Source: Echinostoma caproni
Taxonomy: Eukaryota; Platyhelminthes; Trematoda; Plagiorchiida; Echinostomatidae
Direction: 5' to 3'
DNA: 24,756 bases
Assembly: GCA_900618425.1 (NCBI GenBank)
Contig: UZAN01040616.1
Span: 1-24,756 of the forward strand
The notes under the pieces are model-generated. The model did not search any database. It had not been told where the DNA came from and worked only from the letters and a program-made list of their open reading frames with translations. The position numbers and the translations under genes are program-made. Below are positions 9,191-20,305 of the stretch, one piece after another; position 1 is the stretch's first letter, and each line of letters opens with the position of its first letter.

Positions 9191-9559
9191 GTGAGTAGTT
9201 TGTAGCCTAATAATTTAGCAATTTATTAAAGTTAGAATATTTTCAATACTTTGCTTATTTACTGTGCACTGAATGAAAAGAGAATAGAAATTTAGAATGC
9301 GTGTGCTCAACCTAATAGAAACTCTCATAGGACACGAATCATTTATTAAAAAGAATGAACACCCATGCTACTTTGCCCAAAATATTTTCTAAATCAGAGC
9401 AGTAACGTTCGAACTACTGCAAATTTTATAGCGACACTCAAGGTCGCGCACATTCAAATGGTGATAGAAATGAACTAAGAGATAAAGTCAGGAATAAATA
9501 AACTGTACCCATATATAAGTAAGCTATTGCAAGTTGAAATGGGTTTTCAAAATGAGGGT

Positions 9560-9589
9560 GATGTTGCACGAGTTTGGTCAACACCTGTA
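9560..9589 (+). repeat. Inverted repeat, right copy
   Basis: Partner of 8877-8906, with a single T/C difference. On the plus strand it reads DVARVWSTPVDE and then a stop. Similarity fades within about 15 bp on either side, so these could be short termini of a small element or two inverted insertions of one family. Confidence 0.85.
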
Positions 9590-9599
9590 GATGAATAGG

Positions 9600-10660
9600 A
9601 CGTTGTGAGAATTTACAGTTTTACCATTTCTAAGCACTAGTGACGAGATCCAGCGTATTCCCAATCAAGAAAAAACATAAGTAAAGCAAGCAACCGCAAC
9701 GTTTCCAGTGATAAAATCTGTGCGTTCATATGGGGCGAATTAATTATGAGTGTGGGTATTTCTACTCGAATCGAACTAGCTTGAAGTGAAACAAACAACA
9801 TAGAGAGTTCGAAATGATTGGCTATTTGTCAGTATTATCACAGCACACGGATAAAGAATCCCGATAATGCACCCTTTGCGTGTGGAGAGGGCACACATCA
9901 GTGACCTAGCTGAGATGATCAAGCAAAATAACTTAGAATACTCAATGAACAAAGTTTGACGCGATCACAAACAGATATATGAAGTTCAATAACCGTATAT
10001 CATTGTATTGATCATTTGATGAATTTATCGAAAGGACAGTTTATTTCGCCTACTGGATTTCGTTTTCAATGTAGCAATAGGGATTTTTCAATTACACGGA
10101 ATACCTTCAAGAGTCGAGTGGTATATGAGAGAGGAATGTACACATTTTTCTTATAAAACAGAGAAAATACAACCCGATACTTCAATTTTTCACTGGCATA
10201 GATCGCGTTAGTAATACACGACCCTCTGAAACACTTATTTAGCAGATGACCTAACAGTGTGCCACATTAAACTTTCTCAAATTCAGAATGGAAATGGGAG
10301 AGAGATAGAGGGTAAGACTGTCCAAATTAGCTTGTTGGATATTCTCGTCATTTGTCTCATGCGATGGCAGTCGATCGAACGAACTCGATAAATCGTTATT
10401 TCGGTTGAGTTTTCATTAATAAGCTGGCTAGCTTAGTAAGCAGTCGCTATCTCCATTTAATAAACAGATCTTTCGGTTTTCAGCTTTCTCTATCGTACTC
10501 ATGGGAGGATTGTACACATAGTTATCATTACTATTGTGTCACGCGTGTCGGAGTCCGGAATATGTGCCAAACAAAACTCAGTAGAACGATTTTTATAACA
10601 AAGAAACCGGTGCACATTGTTTCCGTGAACACTCGCTTTTGGACTCAGATAAACCCTTAC
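9600..10660. other. No gene recognised
   Basis: AT-rich, with no open frame of note apart from the start of the minus-strand frame at 10499, and no repeat seen. Confidence 0.5.
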
Positions 10661-10793
10661 CGAAAAGATCAAACCGAACATACGAACAATAGCAGCACGG
10701 AACCTAGAGTGTAGATAATGAAACTTAAGGTGATCACATTGAATAACGTGAGGTGATTGGTGGAACAATCGTCGTTGGACGCACGCTGGATTG
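10661..10793 (-). CDS. Exon candidate, unknown protein
   Basis: On the minus strand the sequence GTTAGCTCTTAACAG precedes 10793 and TTTTCG|GTAAGGG follows 10661, both close to consensus. The 133-bp stretch starts with one base and then reads 44 codons to a phase-0 end. The translation includes NPACVQRRLFHQSPHVIQCD and then FHYLHSRFRAAIVRMFGLIF, a basic His/Phe/Arg-rich peptide with two cysteines. No domain was recognised. The flanking minus frame at 10804-11115 is a separate open frame without supporting sites. Confidence 0.3.
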
Positions 10794-13368
10794 CTGTTAA
10801 GAGCTAACACTCATGACTACACTGGCGCGATTTACTTAGACAAATGAATTCTGTTTCATTGCTGATCCAATGTTCCATTGATAGAGAAGTCAAAACCAAG
10901 CGGTTCCAGTGGACAAAACAAACGATAGTTCGTATTGAAATTGGTTCCACGGTAGGAGTACAAATTTGACGGGAGGGAGACGGAGTTTGAGAGACCCTAT
11001 TGGGTGGTAAACAGAGCCAATATGGTCGCTCGCGTAGGACAAACTTGTGCGTCCATAATTTAGCCACTGATAAACGAATGCCGAGATAAAAATTTCTGAG
11101 TGAAAGCCTAAGCACAGGCGATTGGGCAAAAAGAAAATTAAAGGAAAACGAAACACTTCACAGGCAGAGTTTGTTACAAAACGCGTTCTCGTCTGTCGAG
11201 GACACTAATTCACGCTCCACAAACTCACAGTTCGCATAACTCGGTCTTCGTATGATAAACGGGATGTGCAGGGTAGCGATAAATTCTTCTCATAAAAATC
11301 TTAAACAGAGAAACCATTTTCTGTAATGGAATAGAGGGATGAGAATACCCGGAGGCGAATTTGAACTTGCGTTCAATTTTCTTCAGTCGGGTGAGGTTAA
11401 GCACGCGATACAGTCATTTTTTAGACTTGTCGACACTCATATTGATCTTCGAGACGAACCGATTTTTTCCGGTGGAACTGACTCAGCAACTTATCAGGAA
11501 ACATTCAACCATAACGGTCTTATTACTCTGAACCGTTGGACGAAAGTGGTTTGCTTTCCAATATAGTTACCCGGAGGACTGCATCATCGATACCGACTGT
11601 CTTATATATGAGTCAAATTGGGAAAAGAATAAAAGAACTCCACCGGAAATTCCATGTGATCGACTGCGAAGAAGATTAACTGGGTTTCTTAGATAGCGTG
11701 ACTCTGAAATAACGGCTTCCGGGTCGAGTATTATTTACGATGCCAGTATAAAGTGTGCGTTGGAAATAAGGTCTCGGACATGCGAGGTTGAGTAACAACT
11801 GGTCCTCAAATGCTAACAGATCGGAAATGATACACACATCTTGTATTTGTCCGATCGATACAGGCGTTCCGAGTGAAGGAAATGCAAAATAATGCCAGAT
11901 AAATCCTCAGTGAAACAAAAGCGCAGTTTTATCGAAATATAAAAGATGATACTAAGAAAGAAGGTGATGAGTAATATTGGTTTTTTCGAAGTAAACAAAG
12001 TCGTAATAAGGTATGTAGTCTGGCGGAGTGTTCAAATCAGTCAGTTACTAATAGGTAATGAACCCGGCAGAATAGCAAATACGATAAAAAGGAGCAAACA
12101 AAGCTGAGCACTGAACCGCAACTGCATTAGTGGGAAAACTTTTATAAAATTCAAGTGCAGTGAATGGTCTAGAATTCATGAATTAGTGCACAGCTTTGAG
12201 CTAGATGAAACAATTAACGGATTTTGTGTTCACAAAGCATGCATTCCAGGCAAAACATAGATTTATGATCATGTACAGTGATAGCACCAATGTCAACTTC
12301 CGGTGCTCTACGGCGGACTCCGGGTTTTCAATTGTTTGTCCTATTTCGGCTATTGATCGCCACTTTCAATCGGGATGCAAAAACATTCTCTGAATGCATA
12401 ACCTGGAGCATATAGTAGGCGGATGGTAAATAATCATTTTAACTGGAGTAAAAAACCGATTAAAGATAACTTCCTTCCCAGATAGTATTACTTTCATACC
12501 CATTGTTGTTCAACGCAGACTGTTGTTCAGCACACAAAGTAAGACGGTTAAGTGGTGGTCAAAAGGGATACGAACGTGCAACTTCTGAGCCAATCTAATC
12601 TTTAAGTAACATTGTTATGAAAGCTAACTTCAACACAGTACAAGGCTCAAACTATGCACACGGATAGAATAAAGGAAACCAACTGAGAGCATTGAGAAAT
12701 ATGACCAATGCATAGAGTGGAGGAAAACGAGAATCATTCATCTACAAAACAAAAGCTTAGTACCTGAGGGAATTGTACAAATAAGGAAAAAACAGCAAAC
12801 ATCTTTAACGGTGCTCGGAGTTAATAAATGAGAATACGCGCTGCAGAAATTATTACACATCGCGCTCGCAAGCTATTTTCATATACAAATACAAAATGAA
12901 TGTATCTCCGTTGGGGAAAAGAGGGAAAGCCAATCAAACAAATCTTTAACATTGAGACACACAAAACCGATTTGTTGACACAAACAGTAGTGGGAAAACA
13001 GCATAACTACCCACCTCGACTAGACGCGATCCAACAACGGATTTCATAAAATCCAAAGCAAACACAGGATCTTTTTAAATGTGATAAAATTTTGTTTGTG
13101 ATAGTTAACAAAACGTATTGCACACCAAATTTTTCTTGTTTTTACTCTTCTCTTTCGAGCATACTGGTCCCGGGAGGGACTGGAATTTGCCTGGACACAT
13201 TGCAAATAAACAAAATTGTTCACTGTATGACCTTTTGTCTAATCTATGCTGATGAATTCATCCTACAGTTTCACGTGAAACCTGAGCGCTTGGAGGTGAG
13301 GATGATGTTTGCGGTTTCATTGTACAAAATCTGCAAGCGAAACATTTATCACATAAAAGCATATCAGC
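10794..13368. other. No gene recognised
   Basis: Long AT-rich stretch, probably intronic or intergenic. The frames at 10804-11115 (minus), 11339-11566 (plus), 11813-11998 (minus), 12205-12393 (plus) and 13092-13394 (plus) are within chance length and motif-free. No structured repeat was seen. Confidence 0.45.
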
Positions 13369-13381
13369 AGAGAGAGAGAGC
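13369..13381 (+). repeat. (AG)n microsatellite, short
   Basis: A run of alternating A and G of about 13 bases. Confidence 0.9.
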
Positions 13382-13390
13382 AAAAAAATC

Positions 13391-13639
13391 GTGATCCAAG
13401 TCAGTCCAAATCATAACAGAGAAAAGTACACAGTGGTGGATGGGAAACAAACGCTGGATGGGGTTCTATACCCCTCTCCCGGATCACCTTGCTCATGTGC
13501 GTTGAAATTAGCAGATCGGGGAACGAAAACATGGGTGAAACCAGTTGACAAGTTCGACAAACGTTTTGTGGCATGCCGCTCTGACGCTGATAGCGTGTGT
13601 GAACTAATGAATTCCTGGAGGAGAAGGGTAGTCAGTTAA
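13391..13639 (+). other. GC-richer open stretch, unknown
   Basis: An 82-codon plus frame with segments TVVDGKQTLDGVLYPSPGS and ACRSDADSVCELMNSWRRR in DNA more balanced in base composition than its flanks. No clear splice sites frame it and no family was recognised. It could be an exon or a repeat fragment. Confidence 0.2.
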
Positions 13640-13832
13640 TGACACAAGTGAATCAACAGTTGGCTGAGTGAAAACGGAATGTAGACGAGGCACATCTAGT
13701 CGAAAATTATAGATAGCAACATAAATATAAAATAAAAAACAGAATTATATCAAATGTGGATACTTCTCTATTGCATCCATAAACGAATCGTATTTTTCGA
13801 GACAGGCAGTTTGTATCAGACATGGTATTTTT

Positions 13833-13852
13833 GTTTTTGTTTGTTTGTTTGT
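13833..13852 (+). repeat. (GTTT)n microsatellite
   Basis: About four imperfect GTTT units. Confidence 0.9.
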
Positions 13853-13977
13853 CATTGCAACTCATCACGCTCTCTGTCTGATGTGGAAAATCTAGTTAAT
13901 TTTATTTAACTTGCAGGCGAAAGGAAAATCAGCAAAACATACCTGTTTTGATTGGGTTCAGAAAGAAAGAAATCATC

Positions 13978-13994
13978 AAAAGCCCAGGGCTTTT
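13978..13994. repeat. Perfect 8-bp palindrome with one-base centre
   Basis: AAAAGCCC, a central A, then GGGCTTTT. The single-base spacer is too tight for an RNA hairpin loop, so it is more likely a palindromic DNA site or chance. Confidence 0.8.
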
Positions 13995-14179
13995 AGGGTG
14001 CTCATTAATTTGGTCATCTCAAGGGAAATAAAACAACTGCCCTACCGCAAGGAGGTCATAAACCCGAAATGAAACACCGAAACATGACACAATGTTGCAA
14101 TTCACATGAGAAAAGATTAATACGAGAAATGAGAGATCGTTGAAGCACTTGTTCTTCACGATCACTGTATTAGAACGAG

Positions 14180-14632
14180 ATGACCGAGATTTATGAGCTT
14201 ATTTGTGGGAGGGCTGAACAGCCACACCACAAATCAGCATCATTAAGCTTGTTGCTCACGAACGCGGAAGAATTCAGTGACCAAAACTGGAATACCGAAC
14301 CGGAAAGATTTTGTAATCCAATCCACCATTTAGACCACTTGTGCGTTGCCGAAAGTGTTGAGAGAAATATACCCCTAGGGTGTGTACCAGTAAATGTAAA
14401 TGAAAATGTAACACAGTCAAATTTTCTGAATGTGCTTTGGGAACGTACAACAAAGCATCCCAATCGATTTGCGAGTTCTGGCAACCGAAATCCCTTCTGT
14501 TTCCGTAAAAGCCAACTCCCGGGGCTAGAGTCTGGAGTTGTTGATCAGAAATACCACATTATTGATAAGACAGGAAATCAGAAACGCAGGTATCATTCAG
14601 GCGGGGGTGCAACTTTAACTGGGATCGTATAG
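14180..14632 (+). CDS. 150-codon open frame, hypothetical
   Basis: The longest plus-strand frame outside the PLE area, open from 14174 with an ATG at 14180 and ending in TAG at 14630-14632. The translation begins MTEIYELICGRAEQPHHKSA and has AEEFSDQNWNTEPERF and RNPFCFRKSQLPGLESGV further on. It is hydrophilic, with no signal peptide or membrane segment. At about 60% AT such a length is expected less than once per window by chance, so it is mildly notable. No promoter, Kozak context or domain supports it, and a donor-like CGCAG|GTATCA near 14588 could end it as an exon. It was not recognised. Confidence 0.27.
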   Translation: MTEIYELICGRAEQPHHKSASLSLLLTNAEEFSDQNWNTEPERFCNPIHHLDHLCVAESVERNIPLGCVPVNVNENVTQSNFLNVLWERTTKHPNRFASSGNRNPFCFRKSQLPGLESGVVDQKYHIIDKTGNQKRRYHSGGGATLTGIV

Positions 14633-14749
14633 CAAGCAATGCTGGTCGAGATGCCATCCGTATTACACAGGTATGGGATCAGTCCCAACCGATGGTAAAA
14701 ACGAAACCGAATGTGTAACTCACTGTGTAACAGCCCGCTCCTTCTACCG
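14633..14749 (+). CDS. Exon candidate with four cysteines
   Basis: It starts after a TAG that is also the stop of the preceding frame and ends at the strong donor-like TACCG|GTAAGG. A single frame is open, starting with one base and leaving two: KQCWSRCHPYYTGMGSVPTD, then GKNETECVTHCVTARSFYR. The Cys spacing C-x3-C, a long gap, then C-x3-C suggests an extracellular disulfide-bonded segment. NET is a potential N-glycosylation site. The C-terminal part faintly resembles the end of a Kunitz domain (Tyr/Gly region, then C-x3-C), but the central Cys is missing and the spacing is one short. The acceptor has a poor pyrimidine tract. Confidence 0.28.
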
Positions 14750-16765
14750 GTAAGGCGAACAGATTGCCACCATTAGAAAGCCGCCAGTTAGGTCCGTGGG
14801 ATATGCAAACTGAAGTAGATGAAAATCTCTCCAATTTGTAGTTCACCTGGGGTCCTATAGAAGTGACAAAGAATGAAGGACGACATTTTTCAAATGTAAT
14901 GTAGTAAGAAAATTAAAGAGGCATGAGGCAGTATTCAGTTTTCTTCATGAATGCATCAGTCCCCACAAAACGTTATTAGTGAGAAAAGATGATTAATGAA
15001 GAAACATGCAAAAACGACTTATTATGAGCAGGTATACTGACAAAGGCACCATTATTTCCGGACATCGCGAGGCAGTTTGTTCGCGAATCAGAGAAACGAA
15101 CGAGCCTCAACCTTCATTTCATATTACACCCACTTTGGTAAATCGTTTTAGCTCGCCATTCAAACAAAAAAATGCACGTTTAGTAAATGCCCCGTATATC
15201 GTGATGAGGAACTATCAAATAATGATGCCGGTACATGAATGCGGCCATTCAATGCTCTACAGCCGACTTCGGCATCACTTGCACGGTTGCTCTATCCGAC
15301 CTGTGCAATACTGGATAGTCATTCGTGCTTGAAGTGTTGAACATGTTTGTGCACAATACATTATAGCTGACATGAAAGGCTAAAGCAAACGAGCGTTTTG
15401 CTTGCAAGACAGCACAACGATGAAAACGCGATCTTCAAAATAGGAAAACGGTTATGAAAGCATCAAACATAATTAATTCATTTATTGCTTCCTAAGGAAG
15501 TTAACTCAATCCGGTGGTAGAATTTTAAAACCGTAAGATCTAAACATGACAGTACCACTGACAGAATATTTTAAAAAGCTTACAACGTTCCCATATCTTC
15601 AACAAGCAGTGAAACATCAGTCAATCATTTCAAACTCAATTTTCTGAATGGGATTCAGAAATAAACTTATGTGTGAGGAAAGTAAGACAATAGGTGCACG
15701 ACAACGATTCGACACAATCAAGGATCTGTAATCCTTTGTTTTCCCGAAAAAGGGACTGAGGTCTAAACAGATATACTGTCCTTTAAATAGAAAATAAGAG
15801 CACGAATTCACGAATGTCCTTTGTTTTCCGTGAAATCAAACATTCGAGCACTTTGCAAGGTGTGCTCACGTACTGAAATAACGCAGAAGCAAACGGTAAT
15901 CCACGTCTAATCGCTTTAATTTGCATTCAATAAAAGGCAAGCTTCAACCGAATATTGCTGTTTCAAAGGAACTACTCAATAGTGAGCACTGGGTCGTGAT
16001 AGATGAACAGCATAGGATAAGACAGTCTTCAAAACTTGCTGGATTATCCCGATGCATTGTCTTCAAAAGTGATCCATATCTGACAATGCGTAGTCACTAT
16101 GCAAACTTGAAAAATGTTCGCATCCCTCGAAGAATTCACACACCAAGGAATTTGACCATATGTGTGAAAAGCCACTTTGTTCAACAATAGTGAGTGACGT
16201 GAGGATGGAATTCCGACAGTGGATGGTTAAAACTGAGCGCCAAAATGATCAGGAGTACCCGATCTAGTTTACGAGTTCCACTGCTGCTCTCATTGTTTAT
16301 GTCTACGGAGTTCATCTTGATCATAAATACTATCATGCATATGACGTTTTGGAACGACAGCACGCATCACAGAGAACAACAACAACAACAATGGGCAGTG
16401 TGCATACAAAATTGTTGAGTTTGTTTGTTTCACGAATGCCAGATGGATAGGCCGATGTGACGACGCATGCAACGGTTGAGGTGGGGTAAATGAATCATTC
16501 CGACTGGGGTCAACACTAATTATTGACCATTGATACTAAGAGAATATCTATCGAGTGATATGTCTCATCCGTGGAAGAACTGCGCAATATTTCATAAGGT
16601 GACACAATTTGCGATCTCCGATTAAAAATGGGCAATCACGTAGTTCGGAACACAGGATCTATACGACCCCCAATTCCAAACAGGATGGACAATACGCCAT
16701 AGGTAACGTTAAATTCACATAAACGCTGCCCAAGTGTCTAGTTTACCGTTTTCTCCGACATTCAG
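14750..16765. other. No gene recognised
   Basis: The frames at 15006-15332 (108 codons, basic) and 15921-16190 (89 codons) on the plus strand, and short minus frames at 15617-15811 and 16181-16472, lack motifs and good splice context. A short (AAC)n run lies at 16375-16391. Confidence 0.4.
16375..16391 (+). repeat. (AAC)n microsatellite
   Basis: Five AAC units plus two bases. Confidence 0.9.
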
Positions 16766-16832
16766 GTATCCCGTCCGGTCTTTTCGCCTTCGCAACTGTT
16801 GCACTGGGTGGTGTAACACGTGCGCTAAATCA
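16766..16832 (+). CDS. Weak exon candidate, hydrophobic
   Basis: A very good acceptor, CCGTTTTCTCCGACATTCAG, ends at 16765. All three downstream frames stay open for at least 16 codons. The most protein-like reads IPSGLFAFATVALGGVTRAL and then NQYICILFGGSWLYL before a stop, which resembles a membrane segment. The donor is unclear (AATCA|GTATAT after 16832 is one option). The frame cannot be fixed, so the call rests on the acceptor alone. Confidence 0.17.
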
Positions 16833-17923
16833 GTATATTTGCATTTTGTTCGGGGGAAGTTGGTTGTACTTATAATCGTCTGTTAATTCAGTCAACCATG
16901 CTCTTATACCCAATTTACTGAGGGAATATGATTGAAGACACGTCTGAACAAACACGAATTCACACTTCCAGTCAACCCGGGTACCAGTTGGTTGGTACTG
17001 TGGTAACACACACCGTCCATACTATGAATCCGAAGTTCAAAGCTCGAACCGGAAGGTGAATTTGCACCGCAGATGAGCCCAAACGATATTGAAACCCGTG
17101 TTCAGTGTTTTTTGAGTGTTTGCCTGATTGGATGAACTGAGGATTATGCAGGGAAATGAATTCCGAAGGATAGTCAGTTCCGATCAATATAAGTTTCATC
17201 CCAAAACCACTACTTGGAGGAACTGAAAAATTGGTTGTGGCCATAGGTTCATGATGATATCTTTAGAAAGGCAGGCCAAAAAACTACATTCGTATGGAAC
17301 AGTCATCAGGTTTTACTACTTGAATGGAACATCTTTTGTTGTATTATTCGAAATAGTGAATGAATGTCAACGTATAGAACAGCATCCATCAAACATGCAT
17401 TTCTTGCAAATATCAATTTTTACGGTTAAACCATCGTTGAGAACAGACCGGCAAAGATGGAAGACTAACATGTTTCCCCTAACAAACCAGCTGGGAAGAC
17501 AAATGTTTGGTTCACCTAAAAAGAAATAAGTTCCGTAATGTTCTTTTTTTAATGCGACGGTCGTGTATGCTTCTGACACTGTTTAATATGCTTTAGCAAA
17601 CCCCTAAAAAAATATGCACTCTGGTGATGCTATCACGGAATAGTCTTCTACGGTTTACGCGTTGGCCAAACACAGCACTGTTGACCGCTGTCCGTTTGGT
17701 CCCATCCCACAAATCAATCGTGTGTATGACAGTTCTTGTCCGAGTGCACCACCTAATCACAGTTCGTGACATTGATGACAATTTACCTATTTAACGCCCC
17801 AGGGACATCGTGTTTCTCGCTTTTTGCCTCTCACACGTTATTGTGAATTTTCGTTTTTGCTTTTCAATACATTTTTCATCTTTCAAACCTTTTTCCTTTT
17901 TGTTGTTCATCACAAAACCCTAG
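16833..17923. other. No gene recognised
   Basis: Overlapping open frames on both strands (minus 16972-17244; plus 17251-17529; minus 17367-17579 and 17593-17781) have no identifiable motif. The base composition of 16960-17240 is less AT-rich than its flanks and might be a repeat fragment. Confidence 0.35.
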
Positions 17924-18069
17924 TGCATGGATTCCCTCGATTTACCCATCACATATCAATTGTGACTGTCGTCGGGTGTGAAAACACGCATATACCGAAA
18001 CCAGAAAAAACGTATTTTGAAATCCTTCTTCACAAAGAATCAAACACTGATATTCCTGTAAAACAGCAG
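17924..18069 (+). CDS. Exon candidate, unknown protein
   Basis: A pyrimidine-rich tract (TTTTTCCTTTTTGTTGTTC) ends in CCCTAG at 17923, and the donor-like AAACAGCAG|GTAGAG begins after 18069. The 146-bp stretch starts with two bases and then gives 48 codons ending in phase 0. It includes HHISIVTVVGCENTHIPKPE and then KTYFEILLHKESNTDIPVK, which alternates like beta strands. The phase-0 end matches the phase-0 start of 18808-18924. The protein was not recognised. Confidence 0.32.
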
Positions 18070-18560
18070 GTAGAGTATTTTGTGAAGTATGAATGGAAAT
18101 GAATGGTTGACCTTTTGGTGTTCATTTCAAAGTGGCACGTTAAATCAACAGCTAGGGGTTACACATAGTTTTAAAACTCAATAACTATCAACTTTGTGTG
18201 GCGGTTTTTGTTTGTCTTTTGGTCACCCATTTGAATGAATTAGTAAAGATGTATTCCAAGAAATAAATTCATTACAAAGTTGAGTAGCAAAAAGAAATCG
18301 GAGACAATGGTGATAAACACCACGTTTAGGGGTAAACAAGGGTATGAGTTAACCGTAAGTTCGATCTCGGCTTTAGCTAAGAGATCTTCTCATTGAAAAA
18401 TACTTCTATGACACACCATTCACGGAGAGGTGGCGTCAGAGTATAAAGCAGTCAACTATGTCGAATTCTAATCAATGATCAATGAAGTTAGAAACGGAGA
18501 ATCTGCAAAAGAAACATCTGTCTGAACAGTCCCACGGAGTACATTTGGAATAGAGCAAAG

Positions 18561-18670
18561 AGTGGCGAACAAGCTCGTTTTCAATGATTCGTAGTGATGC
18601 CAACAAATATCACGGTATTGTGGTGTCTTGGCATGACTACGAATCACCAAAAACGAGTTTGTTCGCCACT
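18561..18670. repeat. 110-bp foldback (hairpin) element
   Basis: The arms 18561-18603 and 18628-18670 are reverse complements at 38 of 43 positions with no gap, separated by 24 bp that can pair further (ATCAC with GTGGT). The termini are AGTGGCGAAC and GTTCGCCACT. No clear target duplication flanks it. It could be a miniature foldback transposon (MITE) or, if transcribed, a long hairpin RNA. Because it reads almost the same on both strands, the overlapping open frames (minus 18468-18725, plus 18584-18769) both translate to SLKTSLFAT or SPKTSLFAT and should not be taken as genes. Confidence 0.9.
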
Positions 18671-18807
18671 TCCTATTATAAATATCTGTGTTATATTCAG
18701 ATAAACCACGTGATTTTCCAGTCACCTTTCAATGCTCTGCACTCCTACGATACCACGGCTGACAGTTGAATCGAAAACGATTAGAACTCAGTCACCAAAC
18801 TGCACAG

Positions 18808-18924
18808 TTTCTACCTGTGTTAAGCACGCAATGTGAATGTACATCAGATGAAGCTGAAATCATGCAAACATTACGTCATTTGAACAAGCCTCGTGGTGAT
18901 TTACGCTTGCTACGATGTTCGTCT
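18808..18924 (+). CDS. Exon candidate, 39 codons, phase 0
   Basis: It lies between an acceptor-like CAAACTGCACAG and the donor-like CGTCT|GTGAGG. Its 117 bp are exactly 39 codons in phase 0 at both ends, compatible with 17924-18069 before it and 20306-20443 after it. The translation contains VLSTQCECTSDEAEIMQTLR and HLNKPRGDLRLLR: an acidic start and an amphipathic, basic helix-like second half that looks genuinely coding. The 738-bp intron before it would hold the foldback element. No family was recognised. The acceptor lacks a strong pyrimidine tract. Confidence 0.33.
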
Positions 18925-19496
18925 GTGAGGTGCGCCTCATGTGTTATCTATTTCCTGTCTACCTATCTGTCACCTGAACGATGAGTACAGTTTGAACTTT
19001 TTCCGAGATATCTTTCTTTTTTGGACGTGCAAGCAAATTTCCCACTGGAAAACATAAGTGGGCTAACTGAAACCTATTCACGGAGCCAGTGTACTTTGAC
19101 ATAATCGTGCCTGTCAAAGTATTAAATAAACGATTCACAAATCGAACGTGTAACTCAATAAAAATTTCGCTCGAGTTTTCCGAAAGGGTACAAATGTTCT
19201 GTCACCCGCTTTAAACCCGAACACAGAGGATAATTATCGGTAAGGTAAACCGTACCATCAAGTACTTCAAGTTACAACAGGCACAAGGTACAAGGATGCG
19301 AGACAGTGGGAAACTTTAATACTGCCTATTTCGCTGTTTTCGGGTGAAAAGATCCCTATGTGCCACAAACAAGTAAAAAAATGTGCATGAAAAAGGGAGA
19401 GGAACCTCAATCTTGATTGATTAGAGCGACGAGATCCACGACTAACAGATTGAACATAAATCAAAATATATATATGTACATATTTGAGTGCTCTAG

Positions 19497-19613
19497 TTCA
19501 GTCCATGCTGCTTCCAATACAACGTCCAACGTTTTCGGAGTTCGTGAATTTTGCGATTTAGATTATCATGAGCATGTGGATCAAAATACAGATACGGAAC
19601 AAGAATGTTTAGG
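19497..19613 (+). CDS. Exon candidate, acidic, 39 codons
   Basis: The acceptor-like GAGTGCTCTAG precedes it and a moderate donor, TTTAGG|GTAACC, follows. The frame begins with one base and leaves two. Segments are VHAASNTTSNVFGVREFCDL and DYHEHVDQNTDTEQECL. Its phase does not fit between the phase-0 candidates at 18808 and 20306. It is therefore a false call, an alternative exon, or part of a different transcript. Confidence 0.2.
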
Positions 19614-19617
19614 GTAA

Positions 19618-20305
19618 CCAGGCTAGCCATGCATCAACGAGGTTTGATGTCGGGCGAGTAGTTTGAAGATAAAGACTTCTGCCTTCAACCGGAAGTAGGA
19701 ACACAAAAATTGTAGGCAGGAGGGAAACAGCGGTCTATTGTTCCTTTCAAGCTATTACGTACAATTTCTTGACTAACAAAATGTATTGAGCAAGAGGAAA
19801 ATTGCAAACTAACAATAACAAAACTCCGGAGTAGACTAATCCAAAGACAATATGGTTTTGAAACCGACTGCACTAAAAAATAACATGTTAAATCTACTTT
19901 GATTAGGTCGTAGTTAAAAGAAATTTCCAACATTAATTCGAACAAAACTGGTATACATTCCGCAAACATTGGAAACATTTCTAATTATAAAATACCAAAA
20001 AAAACCCTTCACTTCAGAGATGGCTAGTGACAATCGTTATTGATTGTCTGATTAAAAGTTGTTAATAAAAGGTAGTCGACCAGCGGGATCTTGAAATATT
20101 TACGCCCCAAGAAGAAATAGTGAGCGTTCAGTGAAAACGATCTTGGTTGCGCTATCTACGTGATAATGTGAGCCTAATTAATATGCATAAGATATAAACG
20201 AACAAAATACCCAAGGAAAATCAAAACTAAATTGAAGATAGCGAACTGAAACGATGTTGGGCGGGTTGATTCGTTTTTCGAATCTTCCCCTTCCGCCTTC
20301 CCCAG
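19618..20305. other. No gene recognised
   Basis: AT-rich. A 97-codon minus frame at 19685-19978 is hydrophobic and Phe/Ser/Leu-rich, as chance frames in AT-rich DNA often are. Confidence 0.45.

Noticed and set aside
13978..13994. Transcription terminator-like palindrome
   Set aside because: A one-base spacer cannot form an RNA loop, and the context is eukaryotic.
14633..14749. Kunitz inhibitor domain
   Set aside because: Only the final C-x3-C and a Tyr/Gly region fit. The central cysteine is missing, the spacing is off by one and there is no N-terminal half.
18468..18769. Two overlapping genes on opposite strands with similar peptides
   Set aside because: The similarity is caused by the palindromic foldback element, not by real coding.
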